A DNA stretch of 64,000 nt, taken from Proteobacteria bacterium SG_bin9 (lineage in GTDB: Bacteria > Pseudomonadota > Alphaproteobacteria > Rhizobiales > Xanthobacteraceae). Shown here in pieces: positions 1 to 8,537 of the stretch (position 1 is the stretch's first letter; the number at the start of each line of letters is the position of its first letter). The position numbers were made by a program, and so were the translations under genes. The notes under the pieces are model-generated. The model was not told the origin of the DNA, ran no database searches, and was given only the letters and a program-made list of their open reading frames with translations. The DNA lies in the NCBI GenBank assembly GCA_002083525.1, contig LWDM01000073.1, forward strand, positions 1 to 64,000. Direction: 5' to 3'.

Positions 1-69
1 GATCTCGGAAAGATAGCGGGAAAGACCGGATTCTCCGTTGAGAACCGGAAGCGTAGCGGCACGGGCCAT
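1..69 (-). CDS. rpoH: RNA polymerase sigma-32 factor RpoH (5' end only)
   Basis: The reverse strand reads 23 codons from an ATG at 69 into the window edge, giving MARAATLPVLNGESGLSRYL and then SEI. This N-terminus is typical of rhizobial and Rhodopseudomonas-type RpoH, the heat-shock sigma factor that directs RNA polymerase to chaperone and protease genes. A GGAGG ribosome binding site lies about 9 bases upstream (79-83 on this strand). The rest of the gene is outside the window, so the sigma domains cannot be checked. The call rests on the short N-terminus plus the usual rluD-rpoH neighbourhood in these bacteria. Confidence 0.8.
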   Translation of the reverse strand, partial: MARAATLPVLNGESGLSRYLSEI

Positions 70-172
70 TGTAGCGCCCTCCAAGTTGTTCAGGCCCCCG
101 ATAGCGGCGGGCCAGGCAGTCGTCGCTTAGTGACGTAGAGAAGTGTCAAAGCCGACGGAGCTGCGATGTTCC

Positions 173-192
173 GCGCTGGGGTCTCCCAGCGC
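173..192 (-). promoter_or_regulatory. Perfect hairpin in the rpoH leader
   Basis: An 8-bp perfect inverted repeat, GCGCTGGG then four bases then CCCAGCGC, lies about 105 bases upstream of the rpoH start. It would form a stable stem in the leader if transcription starts upstream of it. No U-tract follows on the rpoH strand, so it is not a simple terminator. A TTGACA-like box lies nearer the gene (about 148-154, reverse strand), so the hairpin could also be upstream of the promoter. The role is unknown. Confidence 0.4.
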
Positions 193-302
193 AGGTGCAA
201 CATACACCAACCTGTGCAGGAAAGGGAAGAACAAAAGGGGGTCACGACTTCGTGTGGAAGATTAAATAACTGAAAGAATGAGCAATATTACATGCATTTG
301 CG

Positions 303-1301
303 TTATTCTGACGCACCCAGAGTCAGACGCAGATTCATGAGATCGGACGGGAGGTTAGCCATCCATTCGAGAACCTCGCCGGTTTCCGGATGCTCCAAAG
401 TCAGAAGGTATGCATGGAGCGCCTGCCTGCCGAGCGCCTCCAGGGCCGCCTGCGCCGGTGGCTGCAGGTTGCGGGCCTTGGTCTTGAAGTGGGGGCCGTA
501 GACCTGGTCGCCAAGGAGCGGGTGGCCGATATGGGCGAGGTGGACCCGGATCTGATGGGTGCGTCCGGTCTCGAGCTGACAGGCGATCAAGGAGGCGATC
601 GGCTTGTTGTCGCGGCCGTTGTAGACCTCGCGAAGCTCCCAATGGGTGACGGCCTCGCGGCCGTTCTCGCGCACGGCCATTTTCTCGCGCGCATGCGGGT
701 GGCGATCGATCGGCGCCTCGATGGTGCCGCGGATCCGGTTCGGCACGCCCCAGACGAAAGCCTGATAGCCGCGGCGCATCTCGTTGGTCCGGCCGTGATC
801 GGCGAACTGCGCGGTCAGTGACGCGTGCGCCTTGTCGTTCTTGGCCACGACCATCAGACCCGTGGTGTCCTTGTCGAGCCGGTGCACAATGCCGGGACGC
901 CGCACGCCGCCGATGCCGGACAGGCTTGCGCCGCAATGGGCGATCAACGCGTTGACCAGCGTGCCGGTTTCATGCCCGGCCGCCGGATGCACCACGAGGC
1001 CGGCCGGCTTGTTGATGACGACGATATCGGAGTCCTCGAAGACCACATCGAGTGCGATGTCTTCGCCTTCGGGCTCGGCCGCCACCGGCGGCGGCACGTC
1101 GATCGTGATGACGTCGTCCTTCGCAACGTGATGCGAGGGATCGCGGACGGCGTTGCCTTTGATGGCAACATTGCCGGCGAGGATCAGCGCTTTCAGCCGC
1201 GAGCGCGACAGGTCTGGCGTATGGATCGCCAGCACGCGATCAAGCCGCGGGGAGCCCTCGTTGCCCGCAACCGTCACCTCTTTGCGTTCACCCTGATCCA
1301 T
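303..1301 (-). CDS. rluD: Ribosomal large subunit pseudouridine synthase RluD
   Basis: RluD isomerises uridines 1911, 1915 and 1917 (E. coli numbering) in helix 69 of 23S rRNA. The product is 332 residues from the ATG at 1301, the usual family length. An N-terminal S4 RNA-binding domain (SPRLDRVLAIH through SRLKALILAGNV) is followed by the RsuA/RluD catalytic domain with the signature RPGIVHRLDKDTTGLMVVAK, whose HRLD aspartate is the catalytic residue. The frame stays open upstream to 1523, but that extension overlaps the divergent gene at 1390 and has no conserved look. An ATG at 1379 is a possible alternative start. The gene reads toward rpoH, as in related genomes. Confidence 0.92.
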   Translation of the reverse strand: MDQGERKEVTVAGNEGSPRLDRVLAIHTPDLSRSRLKALILAGNVAIKGNAVRDPSHHVAKDDVITIDVPPPVAAEPEGEDIALDVVFEDSDIVVINKPAGLVVHPAAGHETGTLVNALIAHCGASLSGIGGVRRPGIVHRLDKDTTGLMVVAKNDKAHASLTAQFADHGRTNEMRRGYQAFVWGVPNRIRGTIEAPIDRHPHAREKMAVRENGREAVTHWELREVYNGRDNKPIASLIACQLETGRTHQIRVHLAHIGHPLLGDQVYGPHFKTKARNLQPPAQAALEALGRQALHAYLLTLEHPETGEVLEWMANLPSDLMNLRLTLGASE

Positions 1302-1389
1302 CGTTCCCGCGTCGTTCGCTCGCGCACCGGCCGCTTTCGCTTGCGCCGTCGCGGTTCTCGTATAAAGCCTTGGTCTCATATTTAAAGAT

Positions 1390-1734
1390 ATGCAGATGAC
1401 CGAAGCCGTAACACCCGATCCAAACCCGGAATTGACCGCCCAGCTCACCGCGCGGGTGCGCCGGATGATGCTGATCGCCGGTCTCACGACCGCGCTCGGC
1501 GTCGGCGCCGTGTTCGTCGCCATCGGTTATCGAATTTACCGGGGCGAGGGAAGCGCCCCGGCGTCGTCCGATGTCACCGCGACGCTGCCGAAGGGCGCGA
1601 AGATCGTCTCGACCGGCGTCGCCGGCGAGCGGATCGTGGTCACGGTCGACGTGAATGGCGCCCTCCAGATCCGCACCTTCGATGCGCGGACGCTGAAACC
1701 CGCCGGACAGCTGCGGTTCGTCAACGAGCCTTGA
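1390..1734 (+). CDS. Small single-pass membrane protein (DUF6476-like)
   Basis: This encodes 114 residues, or 112 from the second ATG at 1396. Residues about 25-48 (MMLIAGLTTALGVGAVFVAIGY) form one hydrophobic segment. The C-terminal 60 residues look like a small beta-rich soluble domain (VTATLPKGAKIVSTGVAGERIVVTV, then LQIRTFDARTLKPAGQLRF). The N-terminus would face the cytoplasm and the domain the periplasm. It is divergent from rluD across an 88-bp shared promoter region, an arrangement I recall for DUF6476 proteins in Rhizobiales. The family name is from memory of the sequence style. No function is known. Confidence 0.7.
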   Translation: MQMTEAVTPDPNPELTAQLTARVRRMMLIAGLTTALGVGAVFVAIGYRIYRGEGSAPASSDVTATLPKGAKIVSTGVAGERIVVTVDVNGALQIRTFDARTLKPAGQLRFVNEP

Positions 1735-1743
1735 TCCATTCGC

Positions 1744-2691
1744 TCACGTCTGCGCGCGCACGTGTTGTTCGAGTGCGTCGAGAAAGACGCGCACTTTTGG
1801 CGCGATCAATTGCCGCGACGGCAGCAACGCATGGACGGCCAGCGGTTCGCAGGTGTGATCCGGCAAGATCCGGCGTAGCGCTTCCGCATTGACGGCCTCC
1901 TGGGTGTAGCTCGCCGTCACGCGCAGCACACCTTCGCCGGCGACCGCCGCCTGCAGGCGGATGTGTGCGTTCGAGCTGACAAGGCGCGGCTTTCTCAGTG
2001 CAAGCATGTTGGTGTTACCGTCCGGATCGGTGAGCGCCCACGACGTATCCGTCGCTCCGATGAGGAGCGGCAGCCGCTGCAGCTCCTCGATCGTCCGCGG
2101 CTCGCCGTGTGTCGCTAGCAGCGCCGGTGAGGCATAGAGACCGCGCTCGACCGAAAACACCTTCTTGATGATGACGCCGTGCGCGGTGAGCGGGCTTTCC
2201 AGCATCGCGAAGACGACGTCGTAATGCTCGGACGCCGGATGTACGACATCGTGCTCGACATCGATGCGGATGGAGAGGTCGGGATACTGCCACATTAGAT
2301 CGCAGGCGACGGGACCGACATGATGTGCACCGAACTCGTACGGCGACTTGATCCGCAGCGTGCCGCTGACGATGCCGGTGAGCGATAGCGCCTCGTTGTT
2401 GGCGTCATGCAGCGCCGTGATCAGCGGCCGCGTGCGCTGATACATGGTGTTGCCTGCGTCGGTCAGCCGCAGATGCCGCGTTGTTCGCTCAATCAGCCGC
2501 AAGCCGAGATTGGCTTCCAGCCGCTGCACTGCAGCGCTGAGACTCGACTTTGGATGACCGAGCGCGCGCGCCGCGGCGCTGAAGCCGCCGTGATCGACCA
2601 CTTCGCAGAACCATTCCCAGTCGCGCCAATCCATCGCGCGATTGTCCATCTCGCGGAACGGTCTGTCCAGTTTGGCTGAGTTCTTGGGCAC
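1744..2691 (-). CDS. LysR-family transcriptional regulator
   Basis: The product is up to 315 residues. The N-terminal winged helix-turn-helix (WEWFCEVVDHGGFSAAARAL, then SSLSAAVQRLEANLGLRLIERTTR) is followed by a periplasmic-binding-protein-like effector domain. Start codons at 2691, 2649 and 2634 are all possible. The last begins MDWRDWEWF, directly before the helix-turn-helix, and gives 296 residues, so the true start may be downstream of the one listed. It is divergent from the Rieske oxygenase at 2766, with a good inverted repeat between them, so it probably controls that operon in response to an aromatic acid. The effector cannot be read from sequence. Confidence 0.88.
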   Translation of the reverse strand: MPKNSAKLDRPFREMDNRAMDWRDWEWFCEVVDHGGFSAAARALGHPKSSLSAAVQRLEANLGLRLIERTTRHLRLTDAGNTMYQRTRPLITALHDANNEALSLTGIVSGTLRIKSPYEFGAHHVGPVACDLMWQYPDLSIRIDVEHDVVHPASEHYDVVFAMLESPLTAHGVIIKKVFSVERGLYASPALLATHGEPRTIEELQRLPLLIGATDTSWALTDPDGNTNMLALRKPRLVSSNAHIRLQAAVAGEGVLRVTASYTQEAVNAEALRRILPDHTCEPLAVHALLPSRQLIAPKVRVFLDALEQHVRAQT

Positions 2692-2712
2692 TGCGCGATG
2701 TCCTAGTTTCGC

Positions 2713-2736
2713 GGTTCAGGCGGCTTCGTCTGAACC
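2713..2736. promoter_or_regulatory. Inverted repeat, candidate LysR operator
   Basis: GGTTCAG and CTGAACC are perfect 7-base arms, extending to 10 pairs around a four-base loop if one G-T pair is allowed. The repeat sits in the 74-bp gap between the divergent LysR gene and the Rieske oxygenase gene, about 30 bases before the oxygenase start. An operator or a leader hairpin are both possible. Confidence 0.45.
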
Positions 2737-2765
2737 AAAAACGATCTCAAGAGGGAACGATCCGT

Positions 2766-3851
2766 ATGGCCGAGAATGGCATGTTTCTCTGGAATTCCTG
2801 GTACGCGGCGGCATGGGCGCACGAGCTGATCGACGGCAAGATGGTTGCGCGCACCATCCTCGAGCAGCCGATCGTTTTCTATCGCGGCGAAAGCGGCAAG
2901 GTCGTCGCCCTCGACGATCGATGTTGTCACCGCGCTGCACCGCTGTCCATGGGCCGCATCGAAGGCGACGACATTCGCTGCATGTATCACGGCATGAAGT
3001 TCGACTCGTCGGGCAAGTGCATCCAGATTCCCGGACAGGAGATGATTCCGCCGAAGCTCGGTGTGAAGGGTTATCCGATCGTCGAACGCTACGGCCTCAT
3101 CTTCATCTGGATGGGCGATGCGACAGCTGCCGATACGAATCTCGTTGTCGACTATCCGCCGCTCGACGATCCGAAGTGGCGCGGGCTGCCGGGCTACATG
3201 CACTACAAGGCGAACTGGCTCTTGATCGTCGACAACCTCTCCGACTTCGCGCACCTCGCCTTCGTGCACACCAACACGCTCGGCGGCTCCGAAGAATACG
3301 CCTACAAGACCAAGCCTGTGGCGGTCGAACGGCTCGACGACGGCTTCCGCGTCGAACGCTGGCACATGGATGCCGATCCGCCGCCCTATCACCGCAAGGT
3401 CATCGCCAACAAGACCGACAAGATCGACCGCCGCAACATCGGGCGGATGATGGTGCCGGGAATCTTCCTGCTCGACAGCATGTTCGCGCCGGCAGGTCAG
3501 GGAGCCGAGAAGGGCGTGCAAGTGCCGGGCACACGGCAGTATCGCAACGCCCAGTTCATGACGCCGGAGACGCGCAGCAGCACTCACTTCTTCTGGAATT
3601 ACCTGCACGACTTCGACATCGACAACCCGAACATCACGCTGTCGCTCCGCCACAGCCTCGAAGAGGGCTTCAACGAGGACAAGGCGATAATCGAGGCGCA
3701 GCAGAAAGTGTTCGACGCCGACCCCGACTATCAGATGCTGGCGATCCGTGCCGACGCGGCGCTGTCGCACTTCCGCTGGGCGCTCGGTCAGCGGCTGGCG
3801 GCCGAGAAAACGGCACGCACGGCATCCGGCGCGCAAGCGGCCGCTTCCTGA
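2766..3851 (+). CDS. Rieske [2Fe-2S] aromatic oxygenase, VanA-like
   Basis: The product of 361 residues has the length and layout of vanillate O-demethylase oxygenase subunits. Near residues 46-70 is the Rieske motif C-x-H-x(n)-C-x2-H (CCHRAAP and CMYHGMKF). Near 155-170 is the mononuclear-iron motif NLSDFAHLAFVH, which supplies the aspartate and histidines of the active site. Such enzymes demethylate or hydroxylate substituted benzoates using electrons from a reductase, and the next gene encodes one 15 bp downstream. GAGGG at 2751-2755 is the ribosome binding site. Substrate is not certain: vanillate, another methoxybenzoate or a related aromatic acid. Confidence 0.88.
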   Translation: MAENGMFLWNSWYAAAWAHELIDGKMVARTILEQPIVFYRGESGKVVALDDRCCHRAAPLSMGRIEGDDIRCMYHGMKFDSSGKCIQIPGQEMIPPKLGVKGYPIVERYGLIFIWMGDATAADTNLVVDYPPLDDPKWRGLPGYMHYKANWLLIVDNLSDFAHLAFVHTNTLGGSEEYAYKTKPVAVERLDDGFRVERWHMDADPPPYHRKVIANKTDKIDRRNIGRMMVPGIFLLDSMFAPAGQGAEKGVQVPGTRQYRNAQFMTPETRSSTHFFWNYLHDFDIDNPNITLSLRHSLEEGFNEDKAIIEAQQKVFDADPDYQMLAIRADAALSHFRWALGQRLAAEKTARTASGAQAAAS

Positions 3852-3866
3852 CACGGGGAGTTGGTC

Positions 3867-4811
3867 TTGGACGAGCTGAAGCTCCGCGTCACCGCCCGCT
3901 CGCTTGCGGCGGACGGCGTCGTGCTGATCGAGTTGCAACCGGCAGACGGCGAAATCCTGCCGGGCTTCAAGCCCGGCGCGCATATCGAGGTGCAGTTGCC
4001 GGACGGACTGCGCCGTCACTATTCGCTCTGCGGCGATCCGGACGCGCGCGACCGCTATCGGATCGCGGTCGCGCTGGCGGAGCCGAGCCGCGGCGGCTCG
4101 GCCTACATGCATCAAAGTCTGAACGTGGGCGACGTCATCGTGACCAGCACGCCACGTAACAACTTTCCACTGGTCGAGGATTCGCAGCGCTACCAGTTCA
4201 TCGCCGGCGGCATCGGCATCACGCCGATCCTGCCGATGCTGCGCTGGTGCGAGGCGAACAACCGGTCGTGGCGCCTGCTGTATCTGCTGCGCGGCCGTGC
4301 GCGGGCGGCGTTTCTCGACGATCTCGCGCCATTCGCCGGCCGGGTGCAGACACACTTCGACGACGAAGCGGGTGGGGTCTTCGACATTGGTGCCGCGTTG
4401 AACGATGTCGCGCGCGACGCGCATATCTATTGTTGCGGTCCCGGCCCGCTCATGGAGGCGGTCGAACAAGCGGCTGCGGATCGCGACAGCGCATACGTGC
4501 ACTTCGAGTGGTTCACGCCGAAGGATCAAAGCGCGCTGGCGAACACGCCGTTCACGGTGATCCTCGCGCGCAGCCGCCGCGAAGTCGCGATCCCCGCCGA
4601 CAGATCGATTCTCGAAACGCTGCAGGCGAGCGGCATGAAGCTGCCGTTCTCATGCCGCGAAGGGTTGTGCGCGACCTGCGAGACCGCCGTGCTCGCCGGC
4701 ACGCCGGATCATCGCGATCAGATTCTGACGCCCGAGGAAAAGCAGGTGAGTCAGTCGATGATGATCTGCGTGTCGCGCGCGAAATCGCCGTCGATCACGT
4801 TGGACCTTTGA
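3867..4811 (+). CDS. VanB-like oxygenase reductase (flavin, NAD, [2Fe-2S])
   Basis: A reductase of about 314 residues that carries electrons from NAD(P)H to the VanA-like oxygenase. An N-terminal flavin-binding barrel (PGAHIEVQLPDGLRRHYSLC) is followed by an NAD-binding domain (FIAGGIGITPILPMLR) and a C-terminal plant-type ferredoxin domain with cysteines in CREGLCATCETAV plus a later cysteine (MICVSRA). I chose the TTG at 3867 because GGGGAG (3855-3860) is then 6 bases away. The TTG at 3861 would touch it. Co-directional with the oxygenase, so one operon. Confidence 0.87.
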   Translation: MDELKLRVTARSLAADGVVLIELQPADGEILPGFKPGAHIEVQLPDGLRRHYSLCGDPDARDRYRIAVALAEPSRGGSAYMHQSLNVGDVIVTSTPRNNFPLVEDSQRYQFIAGGIGITPILPMLRWCEANNRSWRLLYLLRGRARAAFLDDLAPFAGRVQTHFDDEAGGVFDIGAALNDVARDAHIYCCGPGPLMEAVEQAAADRDSAYVHFEWFTPKDQSALANTPFTVILARSRREVAIPADRSILETLQASGMKLPFSCREGLCATCETAVLAGTPDHRDQILTPEEKQVSQSMMICVSRAKSPSITLDL

Positions 4812-4833
4812 ATCCGCCGCGAGGAGACCGAAC

Positions 4834-5064
4834 GTGTGCAACATCTCTGCAGGTCTCGCTCCGGCGACGGCGCTGCTGGGAACCAGCGCCTCCGCCCAGA
4901 TTTCGGATGACGTGCTCAAGATCGGCGTTCTCGCCGACATGACCGGACCGGCCTCGACGCCGACAGGGCGGGGCTCGCTAACCGCGGCGCAGTTGGCGGT
5001 GGACGATTTCGGCGCCGACGCGTTCGGGCCGCCCGATCCGGCCTGCAAACTCATCGCGAAATAG
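4834..5064 (+). pseudogene. Truncated LivK-type substrate-binding protein
   Basis: Seventy-six codons open with GTG after a GAGGAG site (4820-4826) and match only the start of a branched-chain-amino-acid-type ABC receptor: a short leader, then ISDDVLKIGVLADMTGPAST and LTAAQLAVDDFGA. Intact family members are about 390-410 residues. Here the similarity fades after about residue 63 and a stop follows. I found no continuation in the 114 bases before the tRNA. It lies 22 bp after the VanB-like gene, so it was probably the receptor of an aromatic-uptake operon that has been lost by deletion. A short functional peptide is unlikely. Confidence 0.7.
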
Positions 5065-5178
5065 GCGGAAGCGGACACGGAGCGGCGCGCGTCCCGAATT
5101 CCTCATTAAGCAGAGTGCGGGAACGCGCAATCGGCGGCTTGCGGCGGCGCGCGTTCAAGGCTATTGGCTTCCTTGTAC

Positions 5179-5253
5179 GCTCCCTTCGTCTAGCGGTTAG
5201 GACGCGGCCCTCTCAAGGCTGAAACAGGGGTTCGATTCCCCTAGGGAGCGCCA
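5179..5253 (+). tRNA. tRNA-Glu (CTC)
   Basis: The acceptor arms GCTCCCT (5179-5185) and AGGGAGC (5243-5249) pair perfectly, followed by G and an encoded CCA. The anticodon stem CGGCC/GGCTG holds the seven-base loop CTCTCAA with anticodon CTC. The T-arm GGGG-TTCGATT-CCCC is canonical. D-arm TCTAGCGGTTAGGA matches bacterial tRNA-Glu. Length is 75 with CCA. Confidence 0.96.
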
Positions 5254-5344
5254 GCCTTTTCTCTTCTATATAGTCAAGCGTATTGGCGGCTCGCCGGACG
5301 GCGGCCGAGCGCGCGTGCACGAGCGCTGTGATTGAGAGCGGCAC

Positions 5345-5785
5345 ATGATCGAATGGTTTGAAGACCTGGCGGTCGGCATGCGGTTCAAGGGTGAGCCGTT
5401 TTTGTTGTCCGAATCCGAGATCAAGGAATTCGCGGCCAAGTACGATCCGCAGCCGTTTCATCTCGACGACGAGGCCGCCAAGACAACGATGTTCAAGGGT
5501 CTCGCGGCGTCGGGATGGCACACCGCTGCCATTGCCATGCGGCTTGCCGTTGCGGTTCGTCCGTTCGGTCCGCATCCCCTGATCGGTTTGGGTGTGGATG
5601 GCCTGCGCTGGCTCAAACCGGTGCGGCCCGGCGACAAACTTCGCATCGAAGGCGAAGTCGTCAGCGTGAAACGTTCCGAGACCAAGCCGCAGGGAACCGT
5701 TCTGGTGACATGGACACTGTTCGATCAGAACGATGAGGCGGTCTATACGTTCACGCCGATCGCCTTCGTGCCGTGTAGGCCGTGA
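5345..5785 (+). CDS. MaoC-family (R)-enoyl-CoA hydratase
   Basis: This single hot-dog domain protein of 146 residues has the MaoC hydratase motif YDPQPFHLDDEAA, with the catalytic aspartate and histidine, near residues 37-49. Family members hydrate trans-2-enoyl-CoA to (R)-3-hydroxyacyl-CoA in polyester or side-chain metabolism. The middle part (FKGLAASGWHTAAIAMRL) is also conserved in the family. It stands alone between the tRNA and a Bug receptor gene 191 bp downstream, so its substrate is not indicated by the neighbours. Confidence 0.85.
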   Translation: MIEWFEDLAVGMRFKGEPFLLSESEIKEFAAKYDPQPFHLDDEAAKTTMFKGLAASGWHTAAIAMRLAVAVRPFGPHPLIGLGVDGLRWLKPVRPGDKLRIEGEVVSVKRSETKPQGTVLVTWTLFDQNDEAVYTFTPIAFVPCRP

Positions 5786-5976
5786 GCTGAGTGGCGCGTT
5801 CGACCGCGCACAGCGTCATCGATTTTCGTCATACGCAACATCGCCGCGTCGCACAGTTGCGCGCGCAATTGACAACGCCGTCACGCCATACGGAAGCCGG
5901 CCGTATACGGGCGAGCCAATCGACATTATCCTTCCCTCAGGTGCCAAAGAGCATCAGCCAAATTTCAGGGGCGGAA

Positions 5977-6954
5977 ATGCAAAAGCTGACACGGCGAAAT
6001 TTCGTCACGGCATCGGCGTTTGTCTGCGTTGCGCCCACGATTGTGAAAGCGCAATCGTCGTGGCCGCCGCGATCGATCCGTATCGTCGTGCCATATCCGC
6101 CCGGCGGTCAGACCGACGGTATCGCGCGCGCGTTCGGTGACTACCTGGCGCGGCAGCTCGGAAAGACGGTGATCGTCGAGAACAAGGGCGGGGCCGGTGG
6201 CGTCGTCGGCGTGACGGAAGCCAAGCGCGCGGACGCTGATGGCACCACCATTCTCTGCACGATCTCGTCGTCGCTGATCCAGAATCGCGTGACGATCAGG
6301 GATCTGCCCTACGATCCCGAAAAGGACTTCATCTATCTGACGATGGTGAGCGGCGCCGGCGGTCCGGTGGTGGCCGCGCGGAAGACAGGCGCGACGAACC
6401 TCCGGGAGTTTGTCGACTACGCAAAGAAGGTTGGTAGCCTGAACTGGGGGTCGTACGGCGTGGGCTCGACGCCGCATGTCCTGATCGAGACGATCGCGAA
6501 ACAATACGGCATCAAGTTTCAGGTCGTGCAGTATCGCGGCGAAGCACCGATGTGGAACGACATCGCGGGGCAGACGCTGGACGGTGCTGCGGGCAGCTAC
6601 GCCGCGGCAGCGCCTGTGATTCAGGCAGGCACCGGGAATCTGATCGGCGTGGTCGGCAGCCGTCTGCCGCCGTATCCGGACATGCCCACGATGACCGAGC
6701 AGGGCGCGGTTGGCGACTTCTACGACCTGCGTGCTTTCTCGACGTTCGCGGTGCCGGCCGGTACGCCGAAGGACATTGTGGAGCGGCTCTCGTCACTGTT
6801 GATCGAGGCCGGCACCGATCCGAAGGTTCAGCAGATGCTGAAGAACTTCCTGCTCTCGCCGCCCGCCGATTTCGAGACGACAGCGCGCATCTTCAAACGC
6901 GACAGTAACGTGATGCTCGCGATCCTGCGCGATCTCGGCGTGAAACCGGAGTGA
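5977..6954 (+). CDS. Bug-family periplasmic receptor (TctC-like)
   Basis: The ATG at 5977 gives 325 residues, the normal size. The frame is open further upstream to 5791, but that part lacks family features. Residues 1-26 form a signal peptide with a twin-arginine-like start (KLTRRNFVTASAFVCVAPTI). The mature protein begins with the hallmark IRIVVPYPPGGQTDGIAR and has KTVIVENKGGAGGVVG. Bug proteins bind carboxylates or related solutes for tripartite tricarboxylate transporters. No TctA/TctB membrane genes are nearby. AGGGGCGG at 5967-5974 is a close ribosome binding site. Confidence 0.9.
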   Translation: MQKLTRRNFVTASAFVCVAPTIVKAQSSWPPRSIRIVVPYPPGGQTDGIARAFGDYLARQLGKTVIVENKGGAGGVVGVTEAKRADADGTTILCTISSSLIQNRVTIRDLPYDPEKDFIYLTMVSGAGGPVVAARKTGATNLREFVDYAKKVGSLNWGSYGVGSTPHVLIETIAKQYGIKFQVVQYRGEAPMWNDIAGQTLDGAAGSYAAAAPVIQAGTGNLIGVVGSRLPPYPDMPTMTEQGAVGDFYDLRAFSTFAVPAGTPKDIVERLSSLLIEAGTDPKVQQMLKNFLLSPPADFETTARIFKRDSNVMLAILRDLGVKPE

Positions 6955-6983
6955 TATCGGTCAGCCGGCCCGGCCGACCGATA

Positions 6984-8033
6984 TCAGCCCTCGACGATCT
7001 TTTCGCTGAGCTTGGCGTCGACCACCTCGACCGTGCGGTCGATCTCGTCGTTCGGCATGCCGAGCTCGTGCGAGATCAGCTTCACCAGAAGGTCGACGCG
7101 CTCGATGAAAGGTGCGCCGCTCGCCACCGCGCGCGCGGCGGACGACGGCTTCAGCAGGCTTTCCGCCGCCTTCGCATACTTTTCGAACGGCACCTGATCC
7201 TTCGGATCGGCGCCGAGGCGCTGGGCGATCGCATCGACGTGGTTGTAGATCGACTTCGAGCGGTTCAGGTCGCTATGCACCGCGTCGCGGATCGCCTGCG
7301 GCTCGGTCGGCGTGATGCAGCGATAGTTGCCGGTCAACAGCATCGACCACTTCGCCAGCGGCACGAACAGCGAGTCGAACACCTTCAGCTTGACCGGAAC
7401 GTCCTGGCCATCGAGCGTCACCGCGTCGATGTCCTTTTCCAGTTCGCGCAGCACCGCGTTGTGCTTCTCGTCGTCGAAGGTCGCGGCCTTGAAGTTCGTC
7501 GGCAGGCCGACGTGCAGCACGTTGGCCTTTTCCTCCGGCGGGCGGAACGCCTGCGGATCGGGCGAGCACAGCGTGACGAGACCCGGCGTGAAGCGTTCCC
7601 ACACCTGCGCGTTGGTGTAGGCCTCTTCGAGGTCCATGGCTTCCAGCTTCTGGATGCGCTTGAGATAAGGCAGCGGCGGCATGTTCATGATCGACAGGCA
7701 CGGCAGCTTCGCCTCGGCGATCTTGATCATCAGCACGCGGATGGTGTGGTTCGTATACTGCGGCTCCTGCATGGCGAGTGCGACCATGTCGTAGCGCGAG
7801 ATATCGACCTTCTCCGGCGGCGTGGCGTCGAGCTTGCCGGGCAGATCGCGCGAGAAGATGGAGCGGTGCGCGGGTTCGTCGCGCAGCTTGATGCGGACTT
7901 CGGTGCCCTCTGCGTTGATGAGGTCCGCGGTTTTCCGGCGGCACACCAGGGTCACGTTGTGACCGGCCATCAAGAGCTTCGTTCCCAGCAGCGAGCCGTA
8001 CGAGGCTCCCAAAATCAGAATATTGCGTGCCAT
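6984..8033 (-). CDS. Ketopantoate reductase (PanE/ApbA)-like dehydrogenase
   Basis: From the ATG at 8033 the product is 349 residues. The N-terminus MARNILILGASYGSLLGTKL is a Rossmann fold with a modified glycine motif (GASYGSLLG rather than GxGxxG). The middle region resembles the PanE/ApbA family, with DMVALAMQEPQYTN after the nucleotide-binding half. True PanE reduces 2-dehydropantoate for coenzyme A synthesis, but this protein is longer than PanE (about 300) and the context gives no pantothenate link, so a different oxo-acid or polyketide substrate is likely. It faces the Bug gene convergently (30 bp). Confidence 0.65.
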   Translation of the reverse strand: MARNILILGASYGSLLGTKLLMAGHNVTLVCRRKTADLINAEGTEVRIKLRDEPAHRSIFSRDLPGKLDATPPEKVDISRYDMVALAMQEPQYTNHTIRVLMIKIAEAKLPCLSIMNMPPLPYLKRIQKLEAMDLEEAYTNAQVWERFTPGLVTLCSPDPQAFRPPEEKANVLHVGLPTNFKAATFDDEKHNAVLRELEKDIDAVTLDGQDVPVKLKVFDSLFVPLAKWSMLLTGNYRCITPTEPQAIRDAVHSDLNRSKSIYNHVDAIAQRLGADPKDQVPFEKYAKAAESLLKPSSAARAVASGAPFIERVDLLVKLISHELGMPNDEIDRTVEVVDAKLSEKIVEG

Positions 8034-8537
8034 GTTCGCCCGTCCAAATAACTCCAGCTCTGAGCCGGAAAATGTTCTGCCACACCCGAATTCCCGCCTC
8101 GGCAAGAGCGGCGCAGGCCAGACTCTGAGGGTCTCGGGAAGCCCTTCGTTGAAGGGCGCCCGTGTCTAACGCATGCTGGTATACATAACAATCTGATCCC
8201 AGCCGCTTTTTTCTATTGGAAATTCAATGCACTTCACGCGGTCTCCCGCGACGTGAAATGATAGCCGCGAGGTTCGACCTCATGTCGCGGCTTCGATCGG
8301 GGGTGCGGCAGAAGGTCAATGCGGCGGCGCACGGGGCGCAAGCGGGCTGCAACCAGTTCCCTGCAATCTTTGGCCAGTTTCGTCCATTGCCAGTTTTTGA
8401 GGCTCTGGCTCCCTTAAGGCCAAGCGTCGGGTCTGGTCGCAAAGCCGGTCCCGCGTGCCTGAACAAAAAATTCAACGAAGGCGATGACTGCCAGGAGCAG
8501 ATCAAGCGCTCCGCAGTCCTTGCGAGGGGAGGTTTCC
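8034..8537. other. 504-bp intergenic region, divergent promoters
   Basis: This gap separates the PanE-like gene (left) from the receptor gene at 8538 (right). It contains a perfect 7-bp hairpin GCCCTTC/GAAGGGC with loop GTT at 8141-8157 and a TGGTATACAT element at 8177-8186 with a GTATAC core, a shape seen in GntR-type operators. A T-run follows at about 8206. I see no convincing coding sequence in it. Confidence 0.4.

Noticed and set aside
1302..1523. N-terminal extension of RluD
   Set aside because: It overlaps the divergent small membrane protein gene and has no similarity to RluD proteins.
2703..4529. A 608-residue open frame opposite the VanA/VanB-like genes
   Set aside because: It mirrors the third-position GC of the real genes, is rich in Arg, Ala, Asp and Val in no recognisable fold, and the plus-strand genes have clear Rieske and ferredoxin motifs.
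5065..5253. tRNA-Glu as an integration site for a mobile element
   Set aside because: No integrase, no repeated tRNA 3' end and no foreign-looking cargo follow it. The truncated receptor lies upstream, not downstream, of the tRNA.
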